DNA of 10,091 nucleotides from an uncultured Collinsella sp. (GCA_900547855.1 URIK01000063.1:1-10091), one strand, 5' to 3'. Numbered from the stretch's first letter, positions 1 to 6,560 are shown. The notes: generated by a model from the sequence alone, not told the origin. Numbers and translations are program-made.

Positions 1-48
1 TCTACACTCGACTAGTCGTCGGCAGCGTCAGATGTGTATAAGAGACAG
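1..48 (+). other. Nextera i5-side adapter (sequencing artefact)
   Basis: Not biological. Positions 1-7 match the end of the Illumina P5 primer, 8-15 (TCGACTAG) sit where the 8-base i5 index belongs, 16-29 are the Nextera read-1 adapter, and 30-48 (AGATGTGTATAAGAGACAG) are the 19-bp Tn5 mosaic end. Genomic sequence begins at 49. The open frame that enters the ABC gene starts inside the mosaic end and yields the spurious N-terminal peptide MCIRDS, a familiar adapter-derived tag in metagenomic proteins. Confidence 0.98.
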
Positions 49-874
49 TCCCTACACCGGGCGAATGGGCACACTCTCGCCCGACGACCATAGTCGGGTC
101 GATGAGGCCATGAAAACCGCACATGTGGAAGAGCTCGCCGAGCGCGACTTCATGCAGATAAGCGACGGGCAACGCCAGCGCGTCATGCTCGCACGCGCCA
201 TCGCGCAGGATCCGCGTGTGCTCGTGCTCGACGAGCCCACGTCGTATCTCGATATCCGCTACCAGATCGACCTGCTGCGAATACTTCGCCACCTTGCGAA
301 ATCGCGGAATGTTGCTGTCATCATGTCCATCCACGAACTCGAGCTCGCGCAGAAAAGCGCCGACAAGGTGATTTGCGTGAAGGACGGCCGGGTCTTCCGC
401 GCCGGCGCACCCGAGGACATATTCACGCGCGAGACGATTGGCGAGCTCTACGGCCTTCAACATGGCACCTTCAACGAGCGCTTCGGCAGCGTGGAAATTG
501 GGCGCCCACACGGCGATGCGCACACGTTCGTCATCGCCGGCGCAGGTACGGGGTCAGCTGTGTTTCGCCAGCTCATCCGGCAGGGCAAGGCGTTCTACGC
601 GGGCATTCTGCACGAAGGGGACATCGACTGCGAGCTCGCGCGCGACCTGGCGACGGAATGCGTGGCCGAGCGCGCCTTCGAGCCGATCGGGGATAAAACC
701 ATAGCCCGCGCCAAAGAGCTCCTCGTCCACTGCGCGCGCCTTATCGTGTGCCCCGCCGCCTTCGGCACCATAAACGCCCGCAACGCAGAGCTCGTCGAGT
801 TCGCACGATCGCATGGTATCGAGGTCATGCAAGCGTGCGAAGGCGCATCGGAGGATTCCAATGGATACGCCTAG
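49..874 (+). CDS. ABC transporter ATPase, FecE/BtuD-like, 5'-truncated, with C-terminal extra domain
   Basis: This is the 3' part of an ATP-binding subunit of an iron-siderophore, heme or cobalamin type importer; 274 genomic residues are visible. Counting from the first genomic codon, a PYTG segment typical of the stretch after the Q-loop is at 1-4. A variant signature ISDGQRQR replaces LSGGQ at 37-44. Walker B with the D-loop (VLVLDEPTSYLD) is at 57-68, and the H-loop His is residue 95. About 95-100 N-terminal residues, including Walker A, lie beyond the adapter junction. Beyond the usual end of such ATPases, residues about 155-265 form an alpha/beta segment (FVIAGAGTGSA, GILHEGDIDCELA, LIVCPAAFGTINARN) resembling a domain I recall at the end of some cobalamin/siderophore ATPases; its role is unknown to me. 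Permease and binding-protein genes are not in the window. ABC assignment is secure; substrate is inferred. Confidence 0.9.
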
Positions 875-911
875 GCGCGGTCCAAGAAATCGTCCGCATC
901 CCCATCTGACA

Positions 912-930
912 CTATTTCACCGCAACTTAG
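912..930 (-). repeat. Single copy of the AAGTTGCGGTG repeat arm
   Basis: The reverse complement of these 19 bases is identical to 2590-2608, the left arm of the inverted repeat in the next intergenic region. It lies 38 bases after the ABC gene stop, with no matching second arm nearby. It may be a solo copy of a dispersed intergenic element or a protein-binding site; the sequence does not decide which. Confidence 0.7.
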
Positions 931-960
931 AAGGTGTCGGCGTATAACGCTTCACCCCAA

Positions 961-1030
961 ATTAAATTGATTCGTTGAATAGACACACTACAAATCTTTA
1001 GACTTCGTTTAATCCACAAGTGGGTATTAT
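961..1030 (+). promoter_or_regulatory. AT-rich candidate promoter region of the radical SAM gene
   Basis: The 188-base gap between the ABC gene and the radical SAM gene becomes AT-rich here. TATTAT at 1025-1030 matches the -10 consensus at 5 of 6 and would start transcription about 25 bases before the start codon. No good -35 lies 16-18 bases upstream of it. A second possibility is TTGATT at 967-972 with a poor -10 (TACAAA, 989-994). A small dyad, CCAC-AA-GTGG at 1014-1023, lies just before TATTAT and could bind a regulator. This is inference from consensus matching only. Confidence 0.25.
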
Positions 1031-1062
1031 CACACATTAAGCACACGTGAAAGGATATACCC

Positions 1063-2496
1063 ATGTCGCTTACACGGTCAGCAGAGCGTGCAGCGCTCAA
1101 CAAGCTCATCGATTATCTCGACGACAACCCGCAAGAAAACATCGACAAAATCATGGACCTCGTGAACAAGCTGGTCCCCAATCGCGTATTTCCTGTACAG
1201 CGAGAGGCATTCACCAATGTCATCAAGAGCCGCGGCAATTGGTATGACCTGATCATGCGTGTGTTCAGCCTTAATCCCCAGATGCGAACCAAACTGCTTA
1301 AGACCCTCATTGTCGACGCCAACCTGCTAGCTTGGCCAGAGCAGGAAAAGAACCGCGAAAAGTACCAGTGCAACGTTCCGTGGGCCATCCTGCTCGATCC
1401 CACGAGCGCCTGCAACCTGCATTGTACGGGCTGCTGGGCCGCCGAGTACGGCTACAAGCAGAATCTCTCGTTCGAAGACATCGACTCTATCGTTACGCAG
1501 GGCAAAGGGCTCGGTACGCATATCTACATCTATACCGGCGGCGAGCCGCTCGTCCGCAAGCACGACCTGATCAGAATTTGCGAAAAACATCAGGACTGCG
1601 TGTTTCTCTGCTTTACCAACTCCACGCTGATCGACGAGGCCTTCTGCGACGATATGATTCGCGTAGGTAATTTTGTCCCCGCCATCAGCGCCGAGGGCAA
1701 TGAGCACACCACCGACGCCCGTCGCGGCGAGGGTACCTACGCAAAGATCGAGCACGCCATGAAACTCCTGCGCGAGCGCGACTTGCCGTTTGGTATCTCC
1801 ACCTGTTGGACCAGCGCCAATGCCGATACGGTTGCTACCGAGGAGAACATGGACTGGATGATCGGCGAGGGAGCACTCTTCTGCTGGTACTTCCACTTTA
1901 TGCCGGTTGGCCGCAATGCAACCCCCGAGCTCATGCCCACGCCCGAGCAGCGCGAGCACATGTATCACTTTATCCGCGAAATGCGTGAGAAGAAGCCGCT
2001 GTTTACGCTCGACTTCCAAAACGACGGCGAGTTTGTAGGCGGATGTATCGCCGGCGGCCGCCGCTACCTGCACATCAACGCCGCCGGAGACGTGGAGCCG
2101 TGCGTGTTCATCCACTACTCAAACGCCAACATCCACGATGTGAGTTTACTCGACGCGCTGCGCTCTCCCCTCTTTATGAAGTACTACGAGAACATGCCGT
2201 TTAACGACAACTACCTCAAACCATGCCCCATGCTCGAGAATCCCGACGTGCTGCCCAAACTGGTCGCCGAGAGTGGCGCAATGAGCACCGACCTAATCGA
2301 GAAGGAGTCACCCGAGCAGCTGCGCGAAAAGACCCAGGCTGCCGCCGAGGCATGGTCACCTGTCGCCGACCGCATCTGGAACGACTCCGACGATCCGTTA
2401 TACGCCAAGCGTCACGAGGACAAGTCGCAGGGCATGGCCGATAGCGACATGCACAAGTTCGAAAAACAGGGCCGCATACTCAAAAACGGCGATTAA
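1063..2496 (+). CDS. Radical SAM protein with C-terminal cysteine cluster
   Basis: A 477-residue radical SAM enzyme of unknown substrate. The [4Fe-4S]-binding CNLHCTGC motif has Cys 117, 121 and 124. The SAM-binding TGGEP motif is at 158-162. A C-terminal region resembling SPASM-type or HpnH-like auxiliary segments has Cys 328, Cys 347 (GDVEPC) and Cys 388 (KPCP), enough for a possible second cluster if another ligand contributes. About 105 residues precede the radical SAM core and form a mainly helical N-terminal region. The last 75 residues are charged and probably flexible. The ATG is preceded by GAAAGGA at 1049-1055 with 7-base spacing, so the start is well supported. The gene stands alone on the plus strand and converges on a TetR-family gene, a possible regulator. 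Radical SAM membership is certain. The reaction (peptide, lipid or cofactor modification) is not readable from the sequence. Confidence 0.93.
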   Translation: MSLTRSAERAALNKLIDYLDDNPQENIDKIMDLVNKLVPNRVFPVQREAFTNVIKSRGNWYDLIMRVFSLNPQMRTKLLKTLIVDANLLAWPEQEKNREKYQCNVPWAILLDPTSACNLHCTGCWAAEYGYKQNLSFEDIDSIVTQGKGLGTHIYIYTGGEPLVRKHDLIRICEKHQDCVFLCFTNSTLIDEAFCDDMIRVGNFVPAISAEGNEHTTDARRGEGTYAKIEHAMKLLRERDLPFGISTCWTSANADTVATEENMDWMIGEGALFCWYFHFMPVGRNATPELMPTPEQREHMYHFIREMREKKPLFTLDFQNDGEFVGGCIAGGRRYLHINAAGDVEPCVFIHYSNANIHDVSLLDALRSPLFMKYYENMPFNDNYLKPCPMLENPDVLPKLVAESGAMSTDLIEKESPEQLREKTQAAAEAWSPVADRIWNDSDDPLYAKRHEDKSQGMADSDMHKFEKQGRILKNGD

Positions 2497-2529
2497 TGCT
2501 GCCCTACACGACAAACGCTCAGAAATGAA

Positions 2530-2568
2530 GCGGAGCAGTCTCGAGGCTCATCTTCGAGGCTGCTCCGC
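2530..2568 (+). terminator. GC-rich hairpin, probable terminator of the radical SAM gene
   Basis: Arms GCGGAGCAGTCTCGA (2530-2544) and TCGAGGCTGCTCCGC (2554-2568) pair over 15 positions with one G-U wobble around a 9-base loop, 33 bases after the stop codon. There is no strong U-tract on either strand (a TTTT occurs only at 2585-2588), so Rho-independent activity is likely but imperfect. Confidence 0.6.
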
Positions 2569-2589
2569 CTTACCATCAAAACAGTTTTA

Positions 2590-2660
2590 CTAAGTTGCGG
2601 TGAAATAGGGACCAGAACGGCCTTCCAATAACCAAAACAATCCCTATTCCACCGCAACTT
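2590..2660. repeat. Long inverted repeat between convergent genes
   Basis: The left arm AAGTTGCGGTGAAATAGGGA (2592-2611) and right arm TCCCTATTCCACCGCAACTT (2641-2660) are complementary at 19 of 20 positions, separated by 29 bases. The single mismatch is A-C on the plus strand but a G-U wobble in minus-strand RNA, so the hairpin would be fully paired in a transcript reading through from the TetR gene. The left arm plus two flanking bases recurs exactly, inverted, at 912-930. The right arm can also pair with AAGTTG at 2665-2670 through a 4-base loop (CAACTT-CTAT-AAGTTG), giving an alternative smaller hairpin. Function unknown: a bidirectional transcription block or a dispersed repeat family are both possible. 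Confidence 0.75.
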
Positions 2661-2684
2661 CTATAAGTTGTTGAATTATCGATG

Positions 2685-3296
2685 CTATTCGAAGCGAGAT
2701 TCCAGACTCGACAGGCCATTGAGGGTCAGATCGTTGGCGACCTCAGAGACGCGCTCAATAGGAACCGAGCCGTCAGACAGCGCCCACGTGCGATAGATAC
2801 CGATAATACCCGACAGCAAAAACGCCAGATAGTAGTCGAACATTTCGTCCTTGAGACCTTGGGGCAGCAGATCGCGCTCGGCAATCTCGTGCTCGAGCGG
2901 CGCACGAAGACGAGCCATGAAATCATCGAGCGGAATATTCTCGATCAGCTGACGATTGAGCACCAAGTTGTTGCACAGTGCCTCGTTAACGGTTTTAAAG
3001 AAGGTCGCCGCCGCGCTCAGGGCGCGCTCGTTGGTGTCGCCGTCCATGGAAGCAAGCGTTTTCTCGACCGAGTCGACAATCATCTCCACCACATCGACGG
3101 CAATGGCATCGAGCAGGCCGTCAACCGTGCCAAAGTGAACGTAAAAGGTCTTGCGGTCGACATTGGCCTCGCGCGCGATGGCACTCACCGTAATGTCTGC
3201 CAGCGGCTTTTCCATGAGCAGGCGCTCGAAAGCCGAAAGGATGGCATTACGGCTGCGAACGATGCGACGATCAAGACGCGGTTTGCTGGTTGCCAT
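2685..3296 (-). CDS. TetR-family transcriptional regulator
   Basis: A 203-residue DNA-binding regulator. The N-terminal helix-turn-helix domain spans about residues 12-60, with the typical TetR pattern ITVSAIAREANVDRKTFYVHF at about 35-55. The remainder is a helical ligand-binding and dimerisation region with no recognised ligand. The start chosen is the ATG at 3296, preceded by AAGGGA (3304-3309) at 7-base spacing. An upstream in-frame ATG at 3323 would add nine residues but lacks a ribosome binding site. The gene follows the flippase-like gene by 116 bases on the same strand and converges with the radical SAM gene. A perfect dyad about 45 bases upstream of the start (3340-3363) suggests autoregulation. 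Family assignment is firm; the target genes are inferred. Confidence 0.92.
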   Translation of the reverse strand: MATSKPRLDRRIVRSRNAILSAFERLLMEKPLADITVSAIAREANVDRKTFYVHFGTVDGLLDAIAVDVVEMIVDSVEKTLASMDGDTNERALSAAATFFKTVNEALCNNLVLNRQLIENIPLDDFMARLRAPLEHEIAERDLLPQGLKDEMFDYYLAFLLSGIIGIYRTWALSDGSVPIERVSEVANDLTLNGLSSLESRFE

Positions 3297-3339
3297 GGGC
3301 GTGTCCCTTCGATATGCGAGCATTCATCAACAGATGAGA

Positions 3340-3363
3340 GATAATCTACGTAAGAGGATTATC
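3340..3363 (-). promoter_or_regulatory. Perfect dyad upstream of the TetR gene, candidate operator
   Basis: GATAATC (3340-3346) and GATTATC (3357-3363) form a perfect 7-bp inverted repeat with a 10-base centre. This size and spacing suit a TetR-type dimer, and the dyad lies where the gene's promoter should be. It lacks a U-tract and is AT-rich, so it is a poor terminator for the upstream flippase gene. No clear -35/-10 pair could be fixed around it. Confidence 0.4.
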
Positions 3364-3412
3364 CCCCATACAGCACAAATATGCCTCGCATCATGAAGAA
3401 CGCACGACTGCC

Positions 3413-4720
3413 CTACTGCGACTTAGGGTGCTTCTTCTTATTGAGTGCCGACGGAGATACGCGAATACCGTCTCCTGTCTGACGCACATAGGCCTTATGA
3501 GCCGGCTTTACGGTCCCAGAAGCCTTCTGAGCGTGCTTCTTGGGATCAACGGTAACAGCATTCGTGGGGTGCGGCTTAGTGGGCGCAGAGGGTGTCTGAG
3601 GCGTGCGGCCGAGCTTGCGCATCACGCGATCCCAGCGCGCATGGATGCTCTCGTTGTGGGCGCTCTTAAGTCCCAGCAGGGGCGCAGCCAAAATGGTCGG
3701 CGCAATAAACGTAATGAGACGCCACAGCAGATAGCCGGCGGTCGAAGCCGAACCGAAGAAATGACCCAAGAACAATGCAAAGCCGCCCTCAGCGCCACCA
3801 GTTCCACCGGGCAAGGGAACCGCAGAGCTTAACAGCTGGACAAAGGCGCTCGCGGCCATGACCGAGAAAAAGTCGACCTCGTGGTGGCCAAAGGCAAGCA
3901 TCAGGAAATACGGAACCAGATAGAAAAAAGCGAGCTGCAGCATGGTGATAAACACGGTGAGCAGCATGGAAGAAAAATGTCCGGCCGAAAGCTTGAACTT
4001 CTCGGAGAAGGAGTAGATCTCGCCATCGACAAACGTGCGCCAACTCTCGATCTTAGTGGCCGAGACACCAATGCGCTCAAGCCAATTGATGATGCAATGG
4101 GCGACGCGCGTGACGGTCTTAGGCATGAGCGCGACGGCGAAGATGCCCAGCAAGATGCAGCAGTGCCCACCAAAGCTAAAGACGCACAGCAACGTCATGT
4201 CGCCATAGCGCTCGGCAAAAAAGGGCATGCGAGCAAACAGTAGGATAGCGCCCCAGGCAACGAGGCCAAACTGGTACACGATAAAACGCGTGAATTGCGT
4301 GGCGCCGGCCTCGCCCACGTTTTGGCCGGCCTTGGTCAGGCGATAGATTTGAGCCGGGGTGGAGCCCATCATCATGGGCGTCAGGTTACCAAAGAAGATG
4401 CCACTCGCCTCGACCGAGATCAGGTCGCGGATGCCGACGGGCGAATTGGGATCGAGCCAGACGGCGATCGCATAGGCCACAATGCCAAAGAACAGGTACA
4501 TGAACATGCAAAGACACGCGACAACGAGCCATGACGCCTGGACGCTCGACATAGCGGCCCAGAACTGCCCCATCTGCCCGGTTACCACCAGATAGACGAT
4601 ATAACCTACCAGCACGACGCCGATAAAGATGGCGCCGCGGCGTGCGCTCTTATTGTCATCTCCGCCCGAGGCCTCAACCTCGACCTGGGGCTTAGACGTA
4701 TGCTGAGAGGACTCCGTCAT
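3413..4720 (-). CDS. Flippase-like integral membrane protein (LPG synthase TM / UPF0104 family)
   Basis: A 435-residue polytopic membrane protein matching the transmembrane domain of lysylphosphatidylglycerol synthases. In that family this domain alone is thought to move lipids across the membrane. Seen in order: a polar N-terminal 28 residues; about eight hydrophobic segments beginning with GAIFIGVVLVGYIVYLVV; the conserved TPAQIYRL segment; and the glycine-rich PLPGGTGGAEGGF motif late in the membrane region. A cytoplasmic, Lys/Pro/Thr-rich tail of about 70 residues is probably disordered. The soluble aminoacyl-transfer domain of full MprF proteins is absent, so lipid lysylation is unlikely. 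The start is the ATG at 4720, with AAGGAG at 4725-4730. An in-frame Met 22 codons upstream has no such site and overlaps the likely promoter. A tRNA-Glu gene lies upstream behind its terminator, so this gene probably starts its own transcript, possibly reading into the TetR gene. Transported lipid unknown. Confidence 0.88.
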   Translation of the reverse strand: MTESSQHTSKPQVEVEASGGDDNKSARRGAIFIGVVLVGYIVYLVVTGQMGQFWAAMSSVQASWLVVACLCMFMYLFFGIVAYAIAVWLDPNSPVGIRDLISVEASGIFFGNLTPMMMGSTPAQIYRLTKAGQNVGEAGATQFTRFIVYQFGLVAWGAILLFARMPFFAERYGDMTLLCVFSFGGHCCILLGIFAVALMPKTVTRVAHCIINWLERIGVSATKIESWRTFVDGEIYSFSEKFKLSAGHFSSMLLTVFITMLQLAFFYLVPYFLMLAFGHHEVDFFSVMAASAFVQLLSSAVPLPGGTGGAEGGFALFLGHFFGSASTAGYLLWRLITFIAPTILAAPLLGLKSAHNESIHARWDRVMRKLGRTPQTPSAPTKPHPTNAVTVDPKKHAQKASGTVKPAHKAYVRQTGDGIRVSPSALNKKKHPKSQ

Positions 4721-4741
4721 GAGACTCCTTCTAACAGTCAA

Positions 4742-4759
4742 AATATCTTGGATATTGTA
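4742..4759 (-). promoter_or_regulatory. Candidate -10 box overlapped by a perfect dyad, flippase gene promoter
   Basis: On the minus strand TACAAT (4759-4754) matches the -10 consensus at 5 of 6, but no good -35 is seen at normal spacing. It overlaps AATATCTTGGATATT (4742-4756), a perfect 6-bp inverted repeat with a 3-base centre, placed where a repressor would block initiation. Inference from position and symmetry only. Confidence 0.35.
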
Positions 4760-4820
4760 CCCGTAAGGGCCATAGGCAGAACGCAAAGCTCTGGTTCAAA
4801 CGGGAATTGCAGACGGTTGT

Positions 4821-4861
4821 TTGAAAATAAAATAACCCGGCCTTCCATAGGAAGTCCGGGT
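4821..4861 (-). terminator. Rho-independent terminator of tRNA-Glu
   Basis: Arms ACCCGGCCTTCC (4835-4846) and GGAAGTCCGGGT (4850-4861) pair at 11 of 12 positions around a 3-base loop. On the minus strand the stem is followed by a T-rich run (TATTTTATTTTC). It begins 11 bases after the 3' end of the tRNA gene. Confidence 0.88.
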
Positions 4862-4871
4862 ATCAGATGCG

Positions 4872-4948
4872 TGGTAGCCCGTACCAGATTCGAACTGGTG
4901 ATCTCCGCCTTGAGAGGGCGGCGTCCTAAACCGCTAGACGAACGGGCC
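4872..4948 (-). tRNA. tRNA-Glu, anticodon CTC
   Basis: A 77-base complete cloverleaf on the minus strand. The 7-bp acceptor stem closes with a G1-U72 pair. The D arm has the GTCTAGCGG start common to tRNA-Glu. The anticodon stem CCGCC/GGCGG encloses the loop CTCTCAA, placing CTC at the anticodon (reads GAG). The variable loop has 5 bases, and the T arm ACCAG-TTCGAAT-CTGGT is fully paired. The discriminator is A, and the 3' CCA is encoded at 4874-4872. It has its own terminator and a plausible promoter, so it is probably a single-gene transcript. Confidence 0.97.
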
Positions 4949-4979
4949 ACATGACATCTGCACTGCCGTGCTGCGAGGA

Positions 4980-5006
4980 AATATATTACGGGACAAAAAA
5001 CGTCAG
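4980..5006 (-). promoter_or_regulatory. Candidate tRNA-Glu promoter
   Basis: On the minus strand, CTGACG (5006-5001, 4 of 6 to TTGACA) and TATATT (4985-4980, 5 of 6 to TATAAT) are 15 bases apart, shorter than ideal. An overlapping alternative pairs a weaker TTGCGC with TAATAT (4988-4983) at 17-base spacing. Either would start transcription roughly 25 bases before the mature tRNA. Confidence 0.35.
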
Positions 5007-5011
5007 CGCAA

Positions 5012-5045
5012 GAAGAAATTCCAAATTGCCGAAAAATTGTCGGCA
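5012..5045 (-). terminator. Probable terminator of cca
   Basis: Arms TGCCGA (5027-5032) and TCGGCA (5040-5045) form a perfect 6-bp stem with a 7-base A/T-rich loop, about 30 bases after the cca stop. On the minus strand the stem is followed by ATTTGGAATTTCTTC, a T-rich but interrupted tail. The stem is short, so the call is moderate. Confidence 0.5.
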
Positions 5046-5075
5046 GGTTATGGAACACGCAGGTAAACTAGGTAG

Positions 5076-6470
5076 CTAATTCAAGTTGAGATGGACCAAA
5101 AGAGCTTCGCGATCGTTGGGAATGTTGTCGACGATCACGGCGTCGAGGGCGGAGTTGAGAAGCTGCCCCAATTCCGGCCCGGGCTTGACTCCAGCACGGA
5201 TCAGGTCGCCGCCGTTGATGGCGAGCATCTTGAGCGTATAGGGCTCCCCTGCCTTCAGCAGCTCGTGCGCCATCGCGCGCATCTCCTCAATCGTCTCAAC
5301 GTAATAGAAGCACGACGGGGCCTTGCCAAGTGTGTCGGCACGCTTAAGGTCCATGAGCTCGTCAATCAGGCGGGCCGTGTCGACGCCCTCACCCGAAAGC
5401 GCGCGCATCATATTGAGCAGACAGGAGCGCTCGGGGCGCAGCGGCTTGTCATGGTATTTGATGAGCAGGCACACGTCGCGCACCAAGTCGTGCGAGAGGG
5501 CCAGGCGATCCATAATGACGCGCGCCTTCTTGGCGCCGAGCTCGGGATGACCGTAGAAGTGTCCGCTACCGGCATGGTCGACCGTGAAGCACTCGGGCTT
5601 GGACACATCGTGCAAAAACGCCGCCCACATAAGGCTCGACGAGGGCGCGACACCGTCACACAGCGCGAGCTCCCCCGCCACCGTCAGCACACGGGCGATA
5701 TGCACGTAGACGTTAAACGCATGATAGACACTGCGCTGATCAAACCCGCGACCCGCTGCCAACTCGGGCACGGCGGCGCAGATGAGCTCGGGATAGCGGA
5801 GCATCGCGTCTCCCCCATGACCGGTCGAAAGAATGCCCTCGAGCTCAATACCCACACGCTCACGCGCCACGGCATCGAGCAGCGGCGCGCACTCGGCAAG
5901 CGCACGCTTGGTCTCGGGCTCAATCATAAAGTCCAGACGGCAGGCAAAGCGCACCGCACGCAGCATGCGCAGGGCGTCCTCGTTAAAGCGACGCTTGGGA
6001 TCGCCGACAGCGCGAATCAGCTTGCGCTCCAAGTCACCCTGGCCGTCGTAGCCGTCGACAAGCCCGCGCTCGGGATGCCAGGCCATGGCATTGACGGTAA
6101 AGTCGCGGCGCGCCAGATCGTCCTCGAGCGAGGCGGCACGCTCCACACTCTGGGGATGACGACCATCGGTGTAAAAGCCATCCAGACGGTACGTGGTGAC
6201 CTCGATACGCTCGCCATCGGAAATAGCCGTGATTCCGCCAAATTTAATGCCCGACTCCACAACCGCGATGCCGGCGGCCTCGAGCGCCGCTTTGGACTCC
6301 TGCCACAGGCCGCTACAGCACATATCAACATCGTGGCTGGGGTACCCCATCAGGGCGTCGCGCACCCAACCGCCCACGTACCAAGCCTCAAGACCAGCCG
6401 CCTCAAGCGCGCGCAGGACGCACAGGGACGCATCGGACGGTTGAGTACCGTTGAGCGAAACATTGCACAT
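5076..6470 (-). CDS. cca: CCA-adding tRNA nucleotidyltransferase (class II, with HD domain)
   Basis: A 464-residue enzyme that adds or repairs the 3' CCA end of tRNAs in the cytoplasm using CTP and ATP. The N-terminal nucleotidyltransferase head shows GGWVRD at 33-38 and the metal-binding HDVDM with Asp 47 and Asp 49. It also shows the RRDFTVNAMA motif at 121-130, which includes the template-like region, and the neck motif RFNEDALRMLRAVRF at 161-175. An HD-type domain follows (FLHDVSKPE, His 287/Asp 288, then HFYGHPELGAKKA) and probably retains metal binding. Length suits actinobacterial CCA enzymes with an HD tail. The start at 6470 is backed by AGGAGG (6479-6484) with 8-base spacing. A poly(A) polymerase is the main alternative in this superfamily and cannot be fully excluded by eye. 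The gene lies downstream of the second PfkB gene, behind its terminator, so it is probably separately transcribed. Confidence 0.93.
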   Translation of the reverse strand: MCNVSLNGTQPSDASLCVLRALEAAGLEAWYVGGWVRDALMGYPSHDVDMCCSGLWQESKAALEAAGIAVVESGIKFGGITAISDGERIEVTTYRLDGFYTDGRHPQSVERAASLEDDLARRDFTVNAMAWHPERGLVDGYDGQGDLERKLIRAVGDPKRRFNEDALRMLRAVRFACRLDFMIEPETKRALAECAPLLDAVARERVGIELEGILSTGHGGDAMLRYPELICAAVPELAAGRGFDQRSVYHAFNVYVHIARVLTVAGELALCDGVAPSSSLMWAAFLHDVSKPECFTVDHAGSGHFYGHPELGAKKARVIMDRLALSHDLVRDVCLLIKYHDKPLRPERSCLLNMMRALSGEGVDTARLIDELMDLKRADTLGKAPSCFYYVETIEEMRAMAHELLKAGEPYTLKMLAINGGDLIRAGVKPGPELGQLLNSALDAVIVDNIPNDREALLVHLNLN

Positions 6471-6560
6471 GCCTATGGCCTCCTGCGACTATCAAATTGG
6501 CTATCGATTGCGTCTGCAAGAAGTCTAGCAAGAAACAGCCTCCACTGCACACGCAAGTCC

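Noticed and set aside
2..523. Minus-strand open frame of 173 codons opposite the ABC ATPase
   Set aside because: It starts opposite the ABC coding frame and ends inside the left adapter (adapter-derived residues such as VSYTHLTLPTTS). The plus-strand frame has clear ABC motifs.
1025..1031. TetR operator upstream of the radical SAM gene
   Set aside because: Only a 7-base half-site resembling the candidate operator at 3340-3363, without a symmetric partner. Too little to call.
1327..2115. 262-codon minus-strand open frame inside the radical SAM gene
   Set aside because: It opposes the radical SAM core motifs and has no recognisable domain.
2590..2670. CRISPR array or attachment site
   Set aside because: Only one inverted pair and one distant single copy are present, with no regular direct repeats and spacers. 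The tRNA gene at 4872-4948 has no direct repeat of its 3' end in the window and no integrase nearby.
2682..3344. Plus-strand open frame opposite the TetR gene
   Set aside because: No domain or supported start, and the opposite strand has an unmistakable TetR helix-turn-helix with a good ribosome binding site.
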